DNA of 64,000 nucleotides from Deltaproteobacteria bacterium (GTDB lineage: Bacteria; Myxococcota_A; UBA9160; SMWR01). Below the pieces are notes generated by a model. That model had not been told where the DNA came from. It made no database searches and worked only from the letters and a program-made list of their open reading frames with translations. This document shows positions 1 to 10,564 of this stretch, piece by piece (position 1 is the first letter of the stretch; the number at the start of each line of letters is the position of its first letter). Location: positions 24,076 through 88,075 of the forward strand of contig JAFDDG010000012.1 of NCBI GenBank assembly GCA_019310965.1. The letters are read 5' to 3'. The position numbers and the translations under genes are program-made.

Positions 1-61
1 CGCCCGGGGGCGACAGGCGGCCCGCCCGCCGCCCCCGGATCCGGCACTCGACCTGCGCCGC

Positions 62-1177
<1,116 letters not shown>

Positions 1178-1188
1178 TTCTTCTTCTC

Positions 1189-1764
1189 CTATACCTTGTG
1201 TGAATCAGGGGTGACCGCTGCCCCAAGAGCCACATGCTCGAGAGGCGAATACCGCGCACCGGAGCGATGCAGCTCGCTCTGGAACAAGACCACCTGATGG
1301 ACGCGCATGGTGGCGTCGGTGAGCGCCGCAACGGCGGCGGCCTGCGCAGACCGCCCGCGCCGCACGCGGCCTAGCGTCAAGTGCGAGCGGAAGGCGCGCG
1401 CCTCGGGGACGAACCCCTCGCGCGCGGTGCCGCGCTCGACGGCGGCCGCGAGATTGGCAATGGGCTCCGGCGGTGCAACCTCGCACGCGACGACACGCGG
1501 CCGGCGTGGCGTCGGAAAGCCGCGCACGGATCCGAGGCTCAGCTCGAACGGCGCGCTCGGGGCCAGCTCCTCGGCCACGGCGCGAGTCAGCGGCTCGACC
1601 TGCACCGCAGCGATCTCGCCGAGAAAGCGCAGCGTCACGTGCAATCCCTCCGGCCGCACCCAGCGCAACGCGTCGGCATGCGGCGCGGCACGCAGCTCGG
1701 CGAGCAGCGCCTCGGCCGCACTTCGGGCAGCGCCCTCGAGAGGGATCGCGAAGAACACTCGCAC
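1189..1764 (-). CDS. thpR: RNA 2',3'-cyclic phosphodiesterase (2'-5' RNA ligase family)
   Basis: [11 protein letters not shown] start, two HxTLxF/L motifs ([17 protein letters not shown]), next to recA/cinA. Confidence 0.9.
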   Translation of the reverse strand: MRVFFAIPLEGAARSAAEALLAELRAAPHADALRWVRPEGLHVTLRFLGEIAAVQVEPLTRAVAEELAPSAPFELSLGSVRGFPTPRRPRVVACEVAPPEPIANLAAAVERGTAREGFVPEARAFRSHLTLGRVRRGRSAQAAAVAALTDATMRVHQVVLFQSELHRSGARYSPLEHVALGAAVTPDSHKV

Positions 1765-1768
1765 GCGC

Positions 1769-3088
1769 TCACGTTCCCTTCCCCGATGCCCCAGGCAGCG
1801 ACGCCCCGCCCCGGGCTCGCATCAGCGTCGGCCCCAGCAGCTCCTCGCCGAGCACGGCGCGGCGCACCCAGTCGAGCGCCGCGTGCGCCGTGAGCCGGCG
1901 ATGGCGATGGCGATCGAGCGGAAACACGAAGTGCTCCACAAACGTCCCCTCGGCCCGGGCCAACGCCAGGTAGACGAGCCCGACCGGCTTGTCTTCGCTC
2001 CCGCCGTCGGGCCCGGAGATGCCCGTCGTCGCCAGCCCATAGGTGGCGCCGAAACGCTCGCGCACACCTTCGGCCATCGCGCGCACCGTCTCTTCCGAAA
2101 CGGCGCCGTGCTCCTCCAGCACCGCCTGGGGCACGCCGAGCAGAGCCCGCTTCGCCTCGTTCGCATAGGCCACGACGCCGCCGAGGAAACACTCCGAGGC
2201 GCCGGGCTCCTCTGTCACGGATTCGGCAATCAGCCCGCCAGTGCACGACTCGGCCACCGCCAGAGTCTGCCCCTTCTCCCGCAAGAGCCGCCCCACCACG
2301 GCCGGCAGCGTCTCCTCGCCCTCGCCATAGATGATCGCACCGAGGCGCTCGCGGATCTGGGCACAGACCCGATCGAGCTTCGCCTCCGCCTCCTCGGGCG
2401 TGGCGGCCCGCGCCACCGGGCGCAAGTAGTTGTCGGGAAAGGCGGTGCGAAAGCCGAGCGCCACGTCGTCAGCCGCTGCGATGTCTTCGAGCTGGTCGTC
2501 GAGCATCGACTCGCCGGTGCCAAAGGTGCGCAGCAGGCGCGCGCGCACCACCTGTGCGACGCCGGTGCGCTTCGCGAGCCGCGGCAGCACCTGCTCGTCC
2601 AGCATGCGCATCATCTCCCGCGGCACGCCGGGTACGCAGAAGAAGACCGCGCGCTCGAGGGGCAGCATGAAGCCAGGAGCGGTGCCGATGGGGTTCGCGA
2701 GCACCTCGGCACCCTCGGGAAAATCCGCCTGGGTGGCGTTGTTGGGCGTCATCTCGCGACCTACGGCGCGAAAGAAGGCGCGGATGCCCTCGAGCGCGTT
2801 CTCGTCGCGCACCAGTTTCCTGCCGAAGCTCTCGGCCAGCACCGACGAGGTGAGATCGTCACGCGTCGGTCCCAGGCCGCCGGAGACGAGCACCACGTCC
2901 GCGCGCTCGGCGGCGCGCAGGAAGGCATCGGTCATGTCCGCCGGGTCGTCTCGCACCGAGGCATGCCAGTGGGTCTGCACGTCGAGCGACAACAGACGAT
3001 CCGAGAGGAAGGCCTTGTTCGAATCGACGATCTCGCCGCGCAGAAGCTCGTCGCCAATCGTCAGGATCTCTGCAATCACCCCGCGCAC
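1769..3088 (-). CDS. cinA: CinA family competence/damage-inducible protein (nicotinamide-nucleotide amidohydrolase)
   Basis: AEILTIGDELLRGEIVDSNKAFLS N-terminus, GGLGPTRDDLT, C-terminal LAVAESCTGGLIAE and TGISGPDGGSEDKPVGLV. Confidence 0.95.
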   Translation of the reverse strand: MRGVIAEILTIGDELLRGEIVDSNKAFLSDRLLSLDVQTHWHASVRDDPADMTDAFLRAAERADVVLVSGGLGPTRDDLTSSVLAESFGRKLVRDENALEGIRAFFRAVGREMTPNNATQADFPEGAEVLANPIGTAPGFMLPLERAVFFCVPGVPREMMRMLDEQVLPRLAKRTGVAQVVRARLLRTFGTGESMLDDQLEDIAAADDVALGFRTAFPDNYLRPVARAATPEEAEAKLDRVCAQIRERLGAIIYGEGEETLPAVVGRLLREKGQTLAVAESCTGGLIAESVTEEPGASECFLGGVVAYANEAKRALLGVPQAVLEEHGAVSEETVRAMAEGVRERFGATYGLATTGISGPDGGSEDKPVGLVYLALARAEGTFVEHFVFPLDRHRHRRLTAHAALDWVRRAVLGEELLGPTLMRARGGASLPGASGKGT

Positions 3089-3103
3089 TCCGCTCGCGCA
3101 CCA

Positions 3104-3176
3104 CTCGCTGCGCGGCCTGCGGCCTGCCGGATCGCGACCTTCGCTCGCAGGCTGCTCGCTGCGCGGCCTGCGGCCT
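3104..3176 (+). repeat. Two direct copies of CTCGCTGCGCGGCCTGCGGCCT, ~51-bp period
   Basis: Exact 22-mers at 3104-3125 and 3155-3176; near-identical inverted copy at 10519-10540. Confidence 0.85.
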
Positions 3177-3188
3177 TGCCGGGGGGCC

Positions 3189-3656
3189 TCACGTCAGCAC
3201 CAGGATCAGAATCGACATCACGCTCGCACCCATCAGACCGGCCACCACGTCGTCGAGCATCACGCCCGCCCCACCGGCGAAGCTCTGCTCGGCCCAACGC
3301 GCGGGCCCCGGTTTCCAGATATCAAAGCCGCGAAATACGACGAATCCGGTCACAAGCCAGGAAAAACTTGCCGGCACATCGAAGAGGACGAACGGGAAGT
3401 AGGTCAGGAGCTGGCCGACGATCTCGTCGATCACGATGCGGCCGTCGTCCTTGCGGTGATGGACGCGCTCGAACTCGTCCGCGGCCCAGACGCCGGCCGA
3501 GAGCAGGCCCAACGTGGTGAGTGGGTAGAGCCACGGGCCGAAGCCCGAAATGAGGGGATACAGCACCACCCCCACCAGGGAGCCGAAGGTGCCCGAGGCC
3601 ACCGGTGCGTAGCCACTGCCCGCCCCCGTGGCCAGCACGAGAGCCACCGGGTTCAC
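3189..3656 (-). CDS. pgpA: Phosphatidylglycerophosphatase A (GTG start)
   Basis: ATGAGSGYAPVASGTFGSLVG, HHRKDDGRIVIDEIVGQL motifs. Confidence 0.92.
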   Translation of the reverse strand: MNPVALVLATGAGSGYAPVASGTFGSLVGVVLYPLISGFGPWLYPLTTLGLLSAGVWAADEFERVHHRKDDGRIVIDEIVGQLLTYFPFVLFDVPASFSWLVTGFVVFRGFDIWKPGPARWAEQSFAGGAGVMLDDVVAGLMGASVMSILILVLT

Positions 3657-3927
3657 CGGTACATCAGAATATTCCTGACTATTTTCAGACGTTTGCGGCT
3701 TTCCGAACGGAGCCGCGGCCGGAGGAGAAACCGCAGAGGCCCCGACGCATCGACCCGGGGAAGGTCATGCGCCTCGAGTGGCAGAGTACCGTCGGCGCCG
3801 GGCGAGCGTCAATGCGAGGAGGCGAAAAAAAGGAGAAACTGAGGCCGAACACCGCACCCGACCCTCATCTGGGGGTCCCACCGGCCCCTCACGGCGATCT
3901 AGAATCGGGCCGCCTCGACTCTGTTGA

Positions 3928-5049
3928 ATGGGAAACCCCGCCGTGCGCCTCGCCGTCCCTCTGCTCACTGCCGCTGCGCTGCTCGCTGCTCCCTGGTTGG
4001 CAGGGGCCACTGTCCACGTGGTGCGCACCGGCGAGTCGATCCAGGCCGCAGTCAGCACAGCGCGCCCTGGCGACACCGTCCTGGTGAAGCCGGGCCTGTA
4101 CGCAGCGGCTCCGGGCCGCCGCAGCGTGGTCAGCGTGACCACCGACGATCTCACCCTGATCGGCAGCCTCGGCGCCGTGATCGACGCCAGCGGCGCGGAC
4201 TATGGAGTGCTGGTGGGGCCCGACCTGGCACCCCACCGCCAGGGTTGCCCGACCCAGCCGGCGGTCACGCGCTTCCGCATGCAGCGCGCCGCAGAAGCCG
4301 GCGCGCGGCTCGTCGGGGTCGAACACTACCGCCTGAGCCACGCTGTCTACCTCGAGAACGGCGCCCACGGCGCTTCGGCACTCTGCTCCCGGCACGGCCG
4401 CATCGACCACAATTTTGCCAGCGACCACGCCGGCGCATCGATCCACGCCGACGGCATCGAAACACTGCGCGCCGACCACAACATCGTGAAGAACAGCGGC
4501 CTCGGGATCGAGATCGCGAACTCGCTGAACGCCGTGGTGCACGACAACTGGATCACTGGCAACAGCGGCGGCGTGTTGGTCATCGCTCGCGCGGGCCAGC
4601 CGTTGCCGTTCACGGAGAACGTTTCCGTCGAACACAATTGGATCGCCGAGAACAATCGCCCGGACGCGAGCGGAGAGCTGCCGGTGGGCACAGGCATCCT
4701 GAACATCGGCGGCGACGATGTGCTGATCCGCGAGAATACGGTGATTGGAAACGCATCGTTCGGCGTCGCTTCGTTCGGAAATCCGTCCGGCGCCCTCGAT
4801 CCACGCATCGAGCCCTTCGTCGACGGCCTCGTGGTGAAACGCAACATCGTGAAGCGCAACGGCAACGAGCCCGATACCGCACGGCTCGCGACGCCCGCTG
4901 CCGACCTGATCTTCGTGCCGGACGTGCTCGACTTCGCCACGGGCCACCGGGTTGCGACGGATCCGGATCCCACCGACAACTGCTTCTCAGACAATCACAT
5001 CGATTCGGATCTTCCGAGCGGCATCACCAGCCGCTTCGAGTGTCCCTAG
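3928..5049 (+). CDS. Secreted right-handed parallel beta-helix repeat protein
   Basis: Signal peptide (MGNPAVRLAVPLLTAAALLAAPWLAGA), repeated NxIxxN-type beta-helix turns (DHNIVKNSGLGIEI, VHDNWITGNSGG, VEHNWIAENN, IRENTVIGN). Confidence 0.8.
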   Translation: MGNPAVRLAVPLLTAAALLAAPWLAGATVHVVRTGESIQAAVSTARPGDTVLVKPGLYAAAPGRRSVVSVTTDDLTLIGSLGAVIDASGADYGVLVGPDLAPHRQGCPTQPAVTRFRMQRAAEAGARLVGVEHYRLSHAVYLENGAHGASALCSRHGRIDHNFASDHAGASIHADGIETLRADHNIVKNSGLGIEIANSLNAVVHDNWITGNSGGVLVIARAGQPLPFTENVSVEHNWIAENNRPDASGELPVGTGILNIGGDDVLIRENTVIGNASFGVASFGNPSGALDPRIEPFVDGLVVKRNIVKRNGNEPDTARLATPAADLIFVPDVLDFATGHRVATDPDPTDNCFSDNHIDSDLPSGITSRFECP

Positions 5050-5083
5050 GCACAGCCCGGCGCGCAGCTGCTAGATTCGCCCC

Positions 5084-5527
5084 ATGTCGCCCAGAGGCCC
5101 CGTCCTCGCCCTCGATTACGGCACGAAGCGCATCGGCCTGGCCGTCTCTGACTCCGAGGGCGAGTTCGCCTTCCCGGTGGGGGAGCTCCAGCGCCGGAAT
5201 CCCAAGCGAGACCTCGAGGAGCTGGCGCAGCTGGTGCGCGAGCGCGGTATCGTCGAGATCGTGGTCGGCCTGCCTCTGCACCTGGATGGCCGTGCGGGGG
5301 CGGAGGCAGAGGCGGCGCGTGACTTTGCCGCGTCGGTCGGCAGCGCCACCGGGCTGCCAGTCGAGCTCCTCGACGAGCGCTGGACCAGCCGCGAGGCGGA
5401 ACGAGCGCTGCGCGAGAGCCAGCCCCGCCGCCGCAAGCGCGAGCGCGCCCGACTCGACGCTGCTGCTGCCGCCATCCTGTTGCGCACCTTCCTGGCGCAG
5501 CGCACAGCCGACCGGAACGACTCGTGA
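5084..5527 (+). CDS. ruvX: Holliday junction resolvase-like protein RuvX/YqgF
   Basis: LALDYGTKRIGLAVSD, VVGLPLHLDG, LLDERWTSREAERAL. Confidence 0.95.
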   Translation: MSPRGPVLALDYGTKRIGLAVSDSEGEFAFPVGELQRRNPKRDLEELAQLVRERGIVEIVVGLPLHLDGRAGAEAEAARDFAASVGSATGLPVELLDERWTSREAERALRESQPRRRKRERARLDAAAAAILLRTFLAQRTADRNDS

Positions 5528-6525
5528 AGTTGCGCGTACCGATCGCGTTGGTGACACTGGCCGTCGCTTTCGGCGGGGCGGGCGTCGCCGTGCACAAGGC
5601 GCGCACGGCGCTTTCCCCCGTCACCGACGCACCGACCACGACACACGTGTTCAGCGTCGCACCGGGCGAGACGCTCGGACGCATCGCCGAGCGCCTCGAG
5701 CGCGAGAAACTCGTGCGCAGTGCCTTCGCGTTCGAGATGTTGGCCCGCTGGCGCGAGCAGGAGAGCGCGCTCCAGGTGGGCGAATACGCCCTCTCTCCAG
5801 CCATGGCACCGGACGAGATCCTGGCCACCATCGCCCAGGGTCGCGTCGTCACCTACGAGATGGCTATACCCGAGGGCTTCACGGTGCTGCAGACGGCCGA
5901 GCGCGTCGCCACGGGCAAGTTCGCGGAACGCGACGCCTTCCTCGCCGTCGCGCGCTCCGCGGAAATCGCCGAGAAGTTGGGCGTCGAGGGCGAGACTCTG
6001 GAGGGCTATCTCTTCCCGGAGACCTACCGCATCCCGCACGGACTCTCGGCAGAGGAAATTGCGCGGGTGCTCGTCGATCACTTCCTCGCCGTGTGGCGCG
6101 AGCTCGAGCCCCAAGCAACCGCAGCTGGCCTCTCGATGCGCGAAGTCGTGACCCTCGGCTCCATCATCGAGAAGGAGACGAGCGCACCGGAGGAGCGGCC
6201 ACTCATCGCGTCGGTGTTCCTCAACCGCATCGCGCGCGGCATGCGTCTCGAAACCGACCCCACGGTCATCTACGGCATCCCAGACTTCGATGGCAACCTC
6301 CGGCGGCGCGACCTGGAGGACAGGAGCAACCCGTACAACACCTACGTGATCCCGGGTCTGCCGCCCGGCCCCATCGCGAGCCCCGGTCGCGCTGCCCTCC
6401 AAGCCGTGCTCGAACCCGCCACGAGCGACTATCTCTTCTTCGTGTCGCGCAACGATGGCTCCCACGTCTTCTCGAAGACCTACCGCGAGCACGTCGCCGC
6501 GGTAAACCGCTACCAGCGGCGCTGA
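5524..6525 (+). CDS. mltG: Endolytic transglycosylase MltG
   Basis: YceG family: EGYLFPETYRI, LGSIIEKETSAPEERPLIASVFLNRIARGMRLETDPTVIYG, NPYNTYVIPGLPPGPI; overlaps ruvX by 4 bp. Confidence 0.95.
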   Translation: MKLRVPIALVTLAVAFGGAGVAVHKARTALSPVTDAPTTTHVFSVAPGETLGRIAERLEREKLVRSAFAFEMLARWREQESALQVGEYALSPAMAPDEILATIAQGRVVTYEMAIPEGFTVLQTAERVATGKFAERDAFLAVARSAEIAEKLGVEGETLEGYLFPETYRIPHGLSAEEIARVLVDHFLAVWRELEPQATAAGLSMREVVTLGSIIEKETSAPEERPLIASVFLNRIARGMRLETDPTVIYGIPDFDGNLRRRDLEDRSNPYNTYVIPGLPPGPIASPGRAALQAVLEPATSDYLFFVSRNDGSHVFSKTYREHVAAVNRYQRR

Positions 6526-6547
6526 CGCACCGAGGGAGGCAACGGCC

Positions 6548-6922
6548 ATGCCGAAGGGCAAGGCGCTCTACCACGAGTACCCGGATTACGAGGTCGCGCT
6601 CGACTCGAATCCAGCGCGGGTGCGAGTGACATTCCACGGCGAAGTGGTTGTCGATAGCTCGCGCACGCTGGTCGTGCGGGAGACGGGGCACACGGCGGTG
6701 GTGTATTTCCCGCGGGAGGATGTGCGCTTCGAGTGGCTCGAGCGCAGCGACAACGAGACCTTCTGCCCGTTCAAGGGGGAGGCCTCCTACTGGAACCTGC
6801 GCGTCCGGGAGCACAGCGAGGCCAACGCCGTCTGGAGCTACGAGGATCCCTTCGAGCAGGTGGCCGGCCTGGCGGGCTATCTGGCCTTCTTGCCGGACCG
6901 CGAGGGCCTGCTGCAGGAGTAG
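6548..6922 (+). CDS. DUF427 domain-containing protein
   Basis: VVYFPREDV, TFCPFKGEASYWNLRV, AVWSYEDPF signature of DUF427. Confidence 0.88.
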   Translation: MPKGKALYHEYPDYEVALDSNPARVRVTFHGEVVVDSSRTLVVRETGHTAVVYFPREDVRFEWLERSDNETFCPFKGEASYWNLRVREHSEANAVWSYEDPFEQVAGLAGYLAFLPDREGLLQE

Positions 6923-7005
6923 CCGGCGCCAGATCGGAAAACTCTGCAGCAGGGCCTCGGCTTCGTGTACACTCTGGGATATTCAAAGATTTGTTAGGCG
7001 AATCC

Positions 7006-7440
7006 ATGAAGACGCTCCGCTCGAACCGCTCCCACATCTCGCAGCGTCCGCTGCGCTGCCTCGCCATCGGCGTGCTGGCGTTGGGGATCGGCTGCGCCTC
7101 GACGCTCGAGGATAGCCAGCTGGCCGGCTTCGAAGGCATGCGTGAGCCGATCACGGCTTTTTCACGCAATCCCATCGTCTGCGCACCGACGGCCCTCGGC
7201 AACACGGTGGGCGGCTTGATTGGCGCACCGCTGGCGCTGGCGGTGTTCCCGCTCGTCTGGCCCGCCACGCTCTTCACCTCGGACGACGACTATCTCTTCC
7301 AGATCTACGGCACGACGTTCTGGGGCCCGGTGCTGCTGACCGGCGGCGCCATCGGCGGCGTGTTCTACCCGCTCTCGCTGCTGGCCGACGAGAATCCCTG
7401 CAGCTTCGGCACCGAGCCCCCCCAGCCCAGCCAATATTGA
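7006..7440 (+). CDS. Hypothetical lipoprotein/membrane protein
   Basis: Start MKTLRSNRSH at 7006 inside the longer listed ORF; lipobox-like LALGIGCASTL and hydrophobic segments. Confidence 0.6.
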   Translation: MKTLRSNRSHISQRPLRCLAIGVLALGIGCASTLEDSQLAGFEGMREPITAFSRNPIVCAPTALGNTVGGLIGAPLALAVFPLVWPATLFTSDDDYLFQIYGTTFWGPVLLTGGAIGGVFYPLSLLADENPCSFGTEPPQPSQY

Positions 7441-7497
7441 CGAGCCAGCGACGCCGGCGAGCGCGCAGTGGCCCCGGCGGCCACGCGGGCGCGAGGC

Positions 7498-8751
7498 TCA
7501 CTGCGCATCCCGGCGCTGCTCGAGCTTCTCCACCTGGGTCTGCAGCCAGGGTGTGAGCCAGAAATTCACGCTCTCGTTCTCGAGCTTGCGATGCACTGCG
7601 ATCGCGAGATCGAGCGCCGCGGGCTCGACCCTCGGCTGGGTCAGCACGACATCGAGCAGGTGCAACGCCTCGATCGCCTCGCCGGCCTCGAAGCGCGCGC
7701 GGGCACGCTCGACCAGTGCGGACTGGCCCCCCACCAGCTCGACGAGGTCGCCGTGGATTGCACGCGGCGGCACCGAGTAGAGCTCGGTGGTCGACCGGTG
7801 GTGGAACCAGCCGGCGTAGCTCTCCCAGATGGCGCGCACACTCCAGGAGACCTTTCCGTAGCCCTCGCCCACCTCGAGCTCCGGAGGTAGCTGGATCTCC
7901 TGCATCAGGGTGTGGACATCCTTGCCCTCGTTCATGCCCTTCACGGTCTCGTCGTGGACGTAGTGGATGGCGCCGCGCAGGCGCTCGAGCTCCTCGCGGA
8001 TCAACGCCTTGCCGGCGATGGGCTGGTGATGCCCCACCAGAAGATGTTCGGGCTCCAGCTCGAGCACCCGGTCGACGGCCGCCGCCACAGTCAACGCGTC
8101 GCGATAGCGGTCGCCGCGGATCGTGACGAGGTTCGGGAAATGCCCGAAGAGACAGCCGAAGAGATTCCCGGTGAAGCAGATGCCGTGGTCGGGCAGCCAG
8201 ATGACCAGCGAATCGTTGGTCTCGCCGCCGGCCACGCCGAGTAGCTCGATGCGCAGGCCGCCGAGCTCGATCTCGTGGTGATCCTCGAAGGTGATCGTGG
8301 GCGTCGGAATCGCCTGGGGCGGGGGCGGTCCCAACTCCTTCACGACGTAGTCGTGCAGGTTCTTGATGCGATTCTTGAAGGCAAAGGCCGAGCGCGCGCC
8401 TCGAAACGGCGCCAGCCGCGCATCGTAGCTCTGATGCTCGGCGTTTCCGGCGTGAGCCACCACCTCCGTGCCCTCTTCCAGGAAGCACGGCACGCCACCC
8501 ACGTGATCCACATGGCCTTGGGTGAGGATGATGTAGCGGGTGGGCGCCGTAGAGATCGCGTCGAAGTTGCGCTTGTGGATCGGCGCCTCCATCCCCATGC
8601 CGGCATTCACCACGATGCGCCCTTCGCTCGTGACGATCAGGAAGGCGTTCGAGAAGCCCTCCGACAGGTGGATGAACTCGTTGATCTGCTGGGAGCCGAG
8701 CTTGGCGTGGAAGGGCTCGCCGGGGCGAGAGCGATAAAGGGGCACGGACAT
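7498..8751 (-). CDS. MBL-fold metallo-hydrolase (alkyl-sulfatase-like)
   Basis: IILTQGHVDHVGGVPCFL, VGHHQPIAGKALIREELERLR; likely start MSVPLYRSRPG at 8751. Confidence 0.8.
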   Translation of the reverse strand: MSVPLYRSRPGEPFHAKLGSQQINEFIHLSEGFSNAFLIVTSEGRIVVNAGMGMEAPIHKRNFDAISTAPTRYIILTQGHVDHVGGVPCFLEEGTEVVAHAGNAEHQSYDARLAPFRGARSAFAFKNRIKNLHDYVVKELGPPPPQAIPTPTITFEDHHEIELGGLRIELLGVAGGETNDSLVIWLPDHGICFTGNLFGCLFGHFPNLVTIRGDRYRDALTVAAAVDRVLELEPEHLLVGHHQPIAGKALIREELERLRGAIHYVHDETVKGMNEGKDVHTLMQEIQLPPELEVGEGYGKVSWSVRAIWESYAGWFHHRSTTELYSVPPRAIHGDLVELVGGQSALVERARARFEAGEAIEALHLLDVVLTQPRVEPAALDLAIAVHRKLENESVNFWLTPWLQTQVEKLEQRRDAQ

Positions 8752-8815
8752 GGCTTCTCCTCGATAGGAGGAGCACTGTAGAAGCGCGAGACGAGAGATG
8801 GAAGGGAAAAGGGCG

Positions 8816-9853
8816 CTAGGTGAGCGCAACGTCCTTCAGCAGAGGCAGGTTGTCGAGAGCTGCGCCGGCGCCGTGCACGACGGCGGTGAAGGGGTCCTCA
8901 CTGCGCAGGATCGGAAGCTTGGTCTCCTGACGCAGCACCACGTCCAGGTCACGCAGCATCGAGCCTCCACCCACCAGCATGATGCCGCGGTCGATGATGT
9001 CCGCCGCCAGCTCCGGCGGCGTCTTCTCGAGCGTCAGGTGCACCGCCTCGACGATGGCGTGAATCGGCTCCACCAAGGCTTCCCGCACCTCTTCGCTGGT
9101 AGCGACGACCACCTTGGGGATGCCGGCCACCAGGTCGCGGCCCTTGATCTCCATGGTTTCTGTCTTTCCCGACGGCGATGCGGTGGCGATCGTCATCTTG
9201 ATCGCCTCGGCGCTGCGCTCGCCCACCAACACGTTGTACTTGCGCTTCACGTAATTGATGATCGCATCGTCCATCTTGTCACCGCCGCAGCGGATCGACT
9301 TCGAGGTGACGATGCCGGAGAGCGAGATCACGGCAACGTCCGTTGTTCCGCCGCCGATGTCCACCACCATGTTGCCGGTGGGCGCGGTGACGTCGAGACC
9401 GGCGCCGATGGCAGCCGCCATCGGCTCCTCGATCAGGTAGACCTCGCGTGCGCCGGCGGAGAGCGCCGACTCTCGCACGGCGCGTTTTTCGACACTCGTG
9501 ATGCAGGGCGGAACGCAGATCACCATGCGCGGGCGCACCAGCTTGCGACGGCTGTGGGCACGCTGGATGAAGTAGCGAAGCATCGCCTCGGTGATTTCGA
9601 AGTCGGCGATCACGCCGTCCTTGATCGGGCGAATCGCGCGAATGCCGCTGGGCGTGCGCCCGAGCATCTCCTTGGCCTCGTGGCCCACCGCCAACACGCG
9701 CTCGCCGCGGCCCGAGGAATCCTGCGTCACAGCCACCACTGACGGTTCCGAGCACACGAGGCCCTTACCGCGCACATAGACGAGGGTGTTGGCGGTACCG
9801 AGGTCGATAGCCAGATCGTGGGAGAAAAAGCCTGCGATGGCATCGAAGAACAT
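8816..9853 (-). CDS. mreB: Rod shape-determining protein MreB
   Basis: DLAIDLGTANTLVYVRGKGLV, MVVDIGGGTTDVAVISLSGIV, IMLVGGGSMLRDLD. Confidence 0.97.
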   Translation of the reverse strand: MFFDAIAGFFSHDLAIDLGTANTLVYVRGKGLVCSEPSVVAVTQDSSGRGERVLAVGHEAKEMLGRTPSGIRAIRPIKDGVIADFEITEAMLRYFIQRAHSRRKLVRPRMVICVPPCITSVEKRAVRESALSAGAREVYLIEEPMAAAIGAGLDVTAPTGNMVVDIGGGTTDVAVISLSGIVTSKSIRCGGDKMDDAIINYVKRKYNVLVGERSAEAIKMTIATASPSGKTETMEIKGRDLVAGIPKVVVATSEEVREALVEPIHAIVEAVHLTLEKTPPELAADIIDRGIMLVGGGSMLRDLDVVLRQETKLPILRSEDPFTAVVHGAGAALDNLPLLKDVALT

Positions 9854-10154
9854 CGCCTCTGGGTCCTCTTCGCCGGGGGGGTGGTGAAATCCCTATCGGC
9901 GGATGCGGGTTCCCGGTTGAGCCACCGATGCGTTGCGGGCGCACGGAGACGCGAAATTGCCGGTTGCTGATGGGGCCGCCCGCAAATGCGGGGCCAAAGG
10001 CCATCTCATGAACCCCGACCGAGCCAGGCGCCTGAATCCGGCCCGAGATCAAGGCGCGAAATCGCAGCTCTAGCCGTCGCGGGGCGAGAGCTCGCAACGC
10101 AGAGATCGGGTCGAAGGCAGATGATTGGCGACCCAGGGGTTTACGAGATGGCCT

Positions 10155-10502
10155 CTAGCGCCCCTGCTCGGGATCCCGCTTTACGAGCTCGGAGAGCTCG
10201 GAGACGATCGAGCGCAGATCGCCGAGATGCGCGCGGTGGGCGGAGACGGCGGCCTCGGCAGCGGAGAGTTCGGTCTCGAGCTCGCCGATCGCGTTCTCCA
10301 GCAAGCCGACCTGGACGACTAGACCCGTGGCCCGGCGATTCTCGAGTGCAAGCCCCAGGAGCGCGACAGCCAGGAGCCCGAGCAGCGCCCACAGGGACCA
10401 ACGGCCAACCCGCGGCGTCTCGTCCCCCGGTACCGGCTCGCTCGAACCCGGCCTCGAGTCGCCGTCCGGAACCACCTCCAGCTTCGGACGCGCTTCGGAC
10501 AC
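10155..10502 (-). CDS. Small single-TM coiled-coil protein, adjacent to pafA
   Basis: 115-aa ORF with one hydrophobic segment (WSLWALLGLLAVALLGLAL) followed by a predicted coiled coil (LLENAIGELETELSAAEAAVSAHRAHLGDLRSIVSELSELV). Confidence 0.55.
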   Translation of the reverse strand: MSEARPKLEVVPDGDSRPGSSEPVPGDETPRVGRWSLWALLGLLAVALLGLALENRRATGLVVQVGLLENAIGELETELSAAEAAVSAHRAHLGDLRSIVSELSELVKRDPEQGR

Positions 10503-10518
10503 GACTAACGCCGCCGCC

Positions 10519-10540
10519 AGGCCGCAGGCCGCACAGCGAG
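10519..10540 (-). repeat. Inverted copy (1 mismatch) of the 22-bp intergenic repeat
   Basis: AGGCCGCAGGCCGCACAGCGAG is the reverse complement of CTCGCTGtGCGGCCTGCGGCCT. Confidence 0.8.
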
Positions 10541-10564
10541 CCCGACCGGAGCGAGCTGCACGAG

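Noticed and set aside
1307-3520. 737-aa plus-strand ORF opposite cinA/thpR/pgpA
   Set aside because: Opposite strand of three clear genes; low-complexity composition.
3924-6629. 901-aa ORF overlapping the beta-helix gene, ruvX and mltG
   Set aside because: Out-of-frame Arg-rich translation across three well-supported genes.
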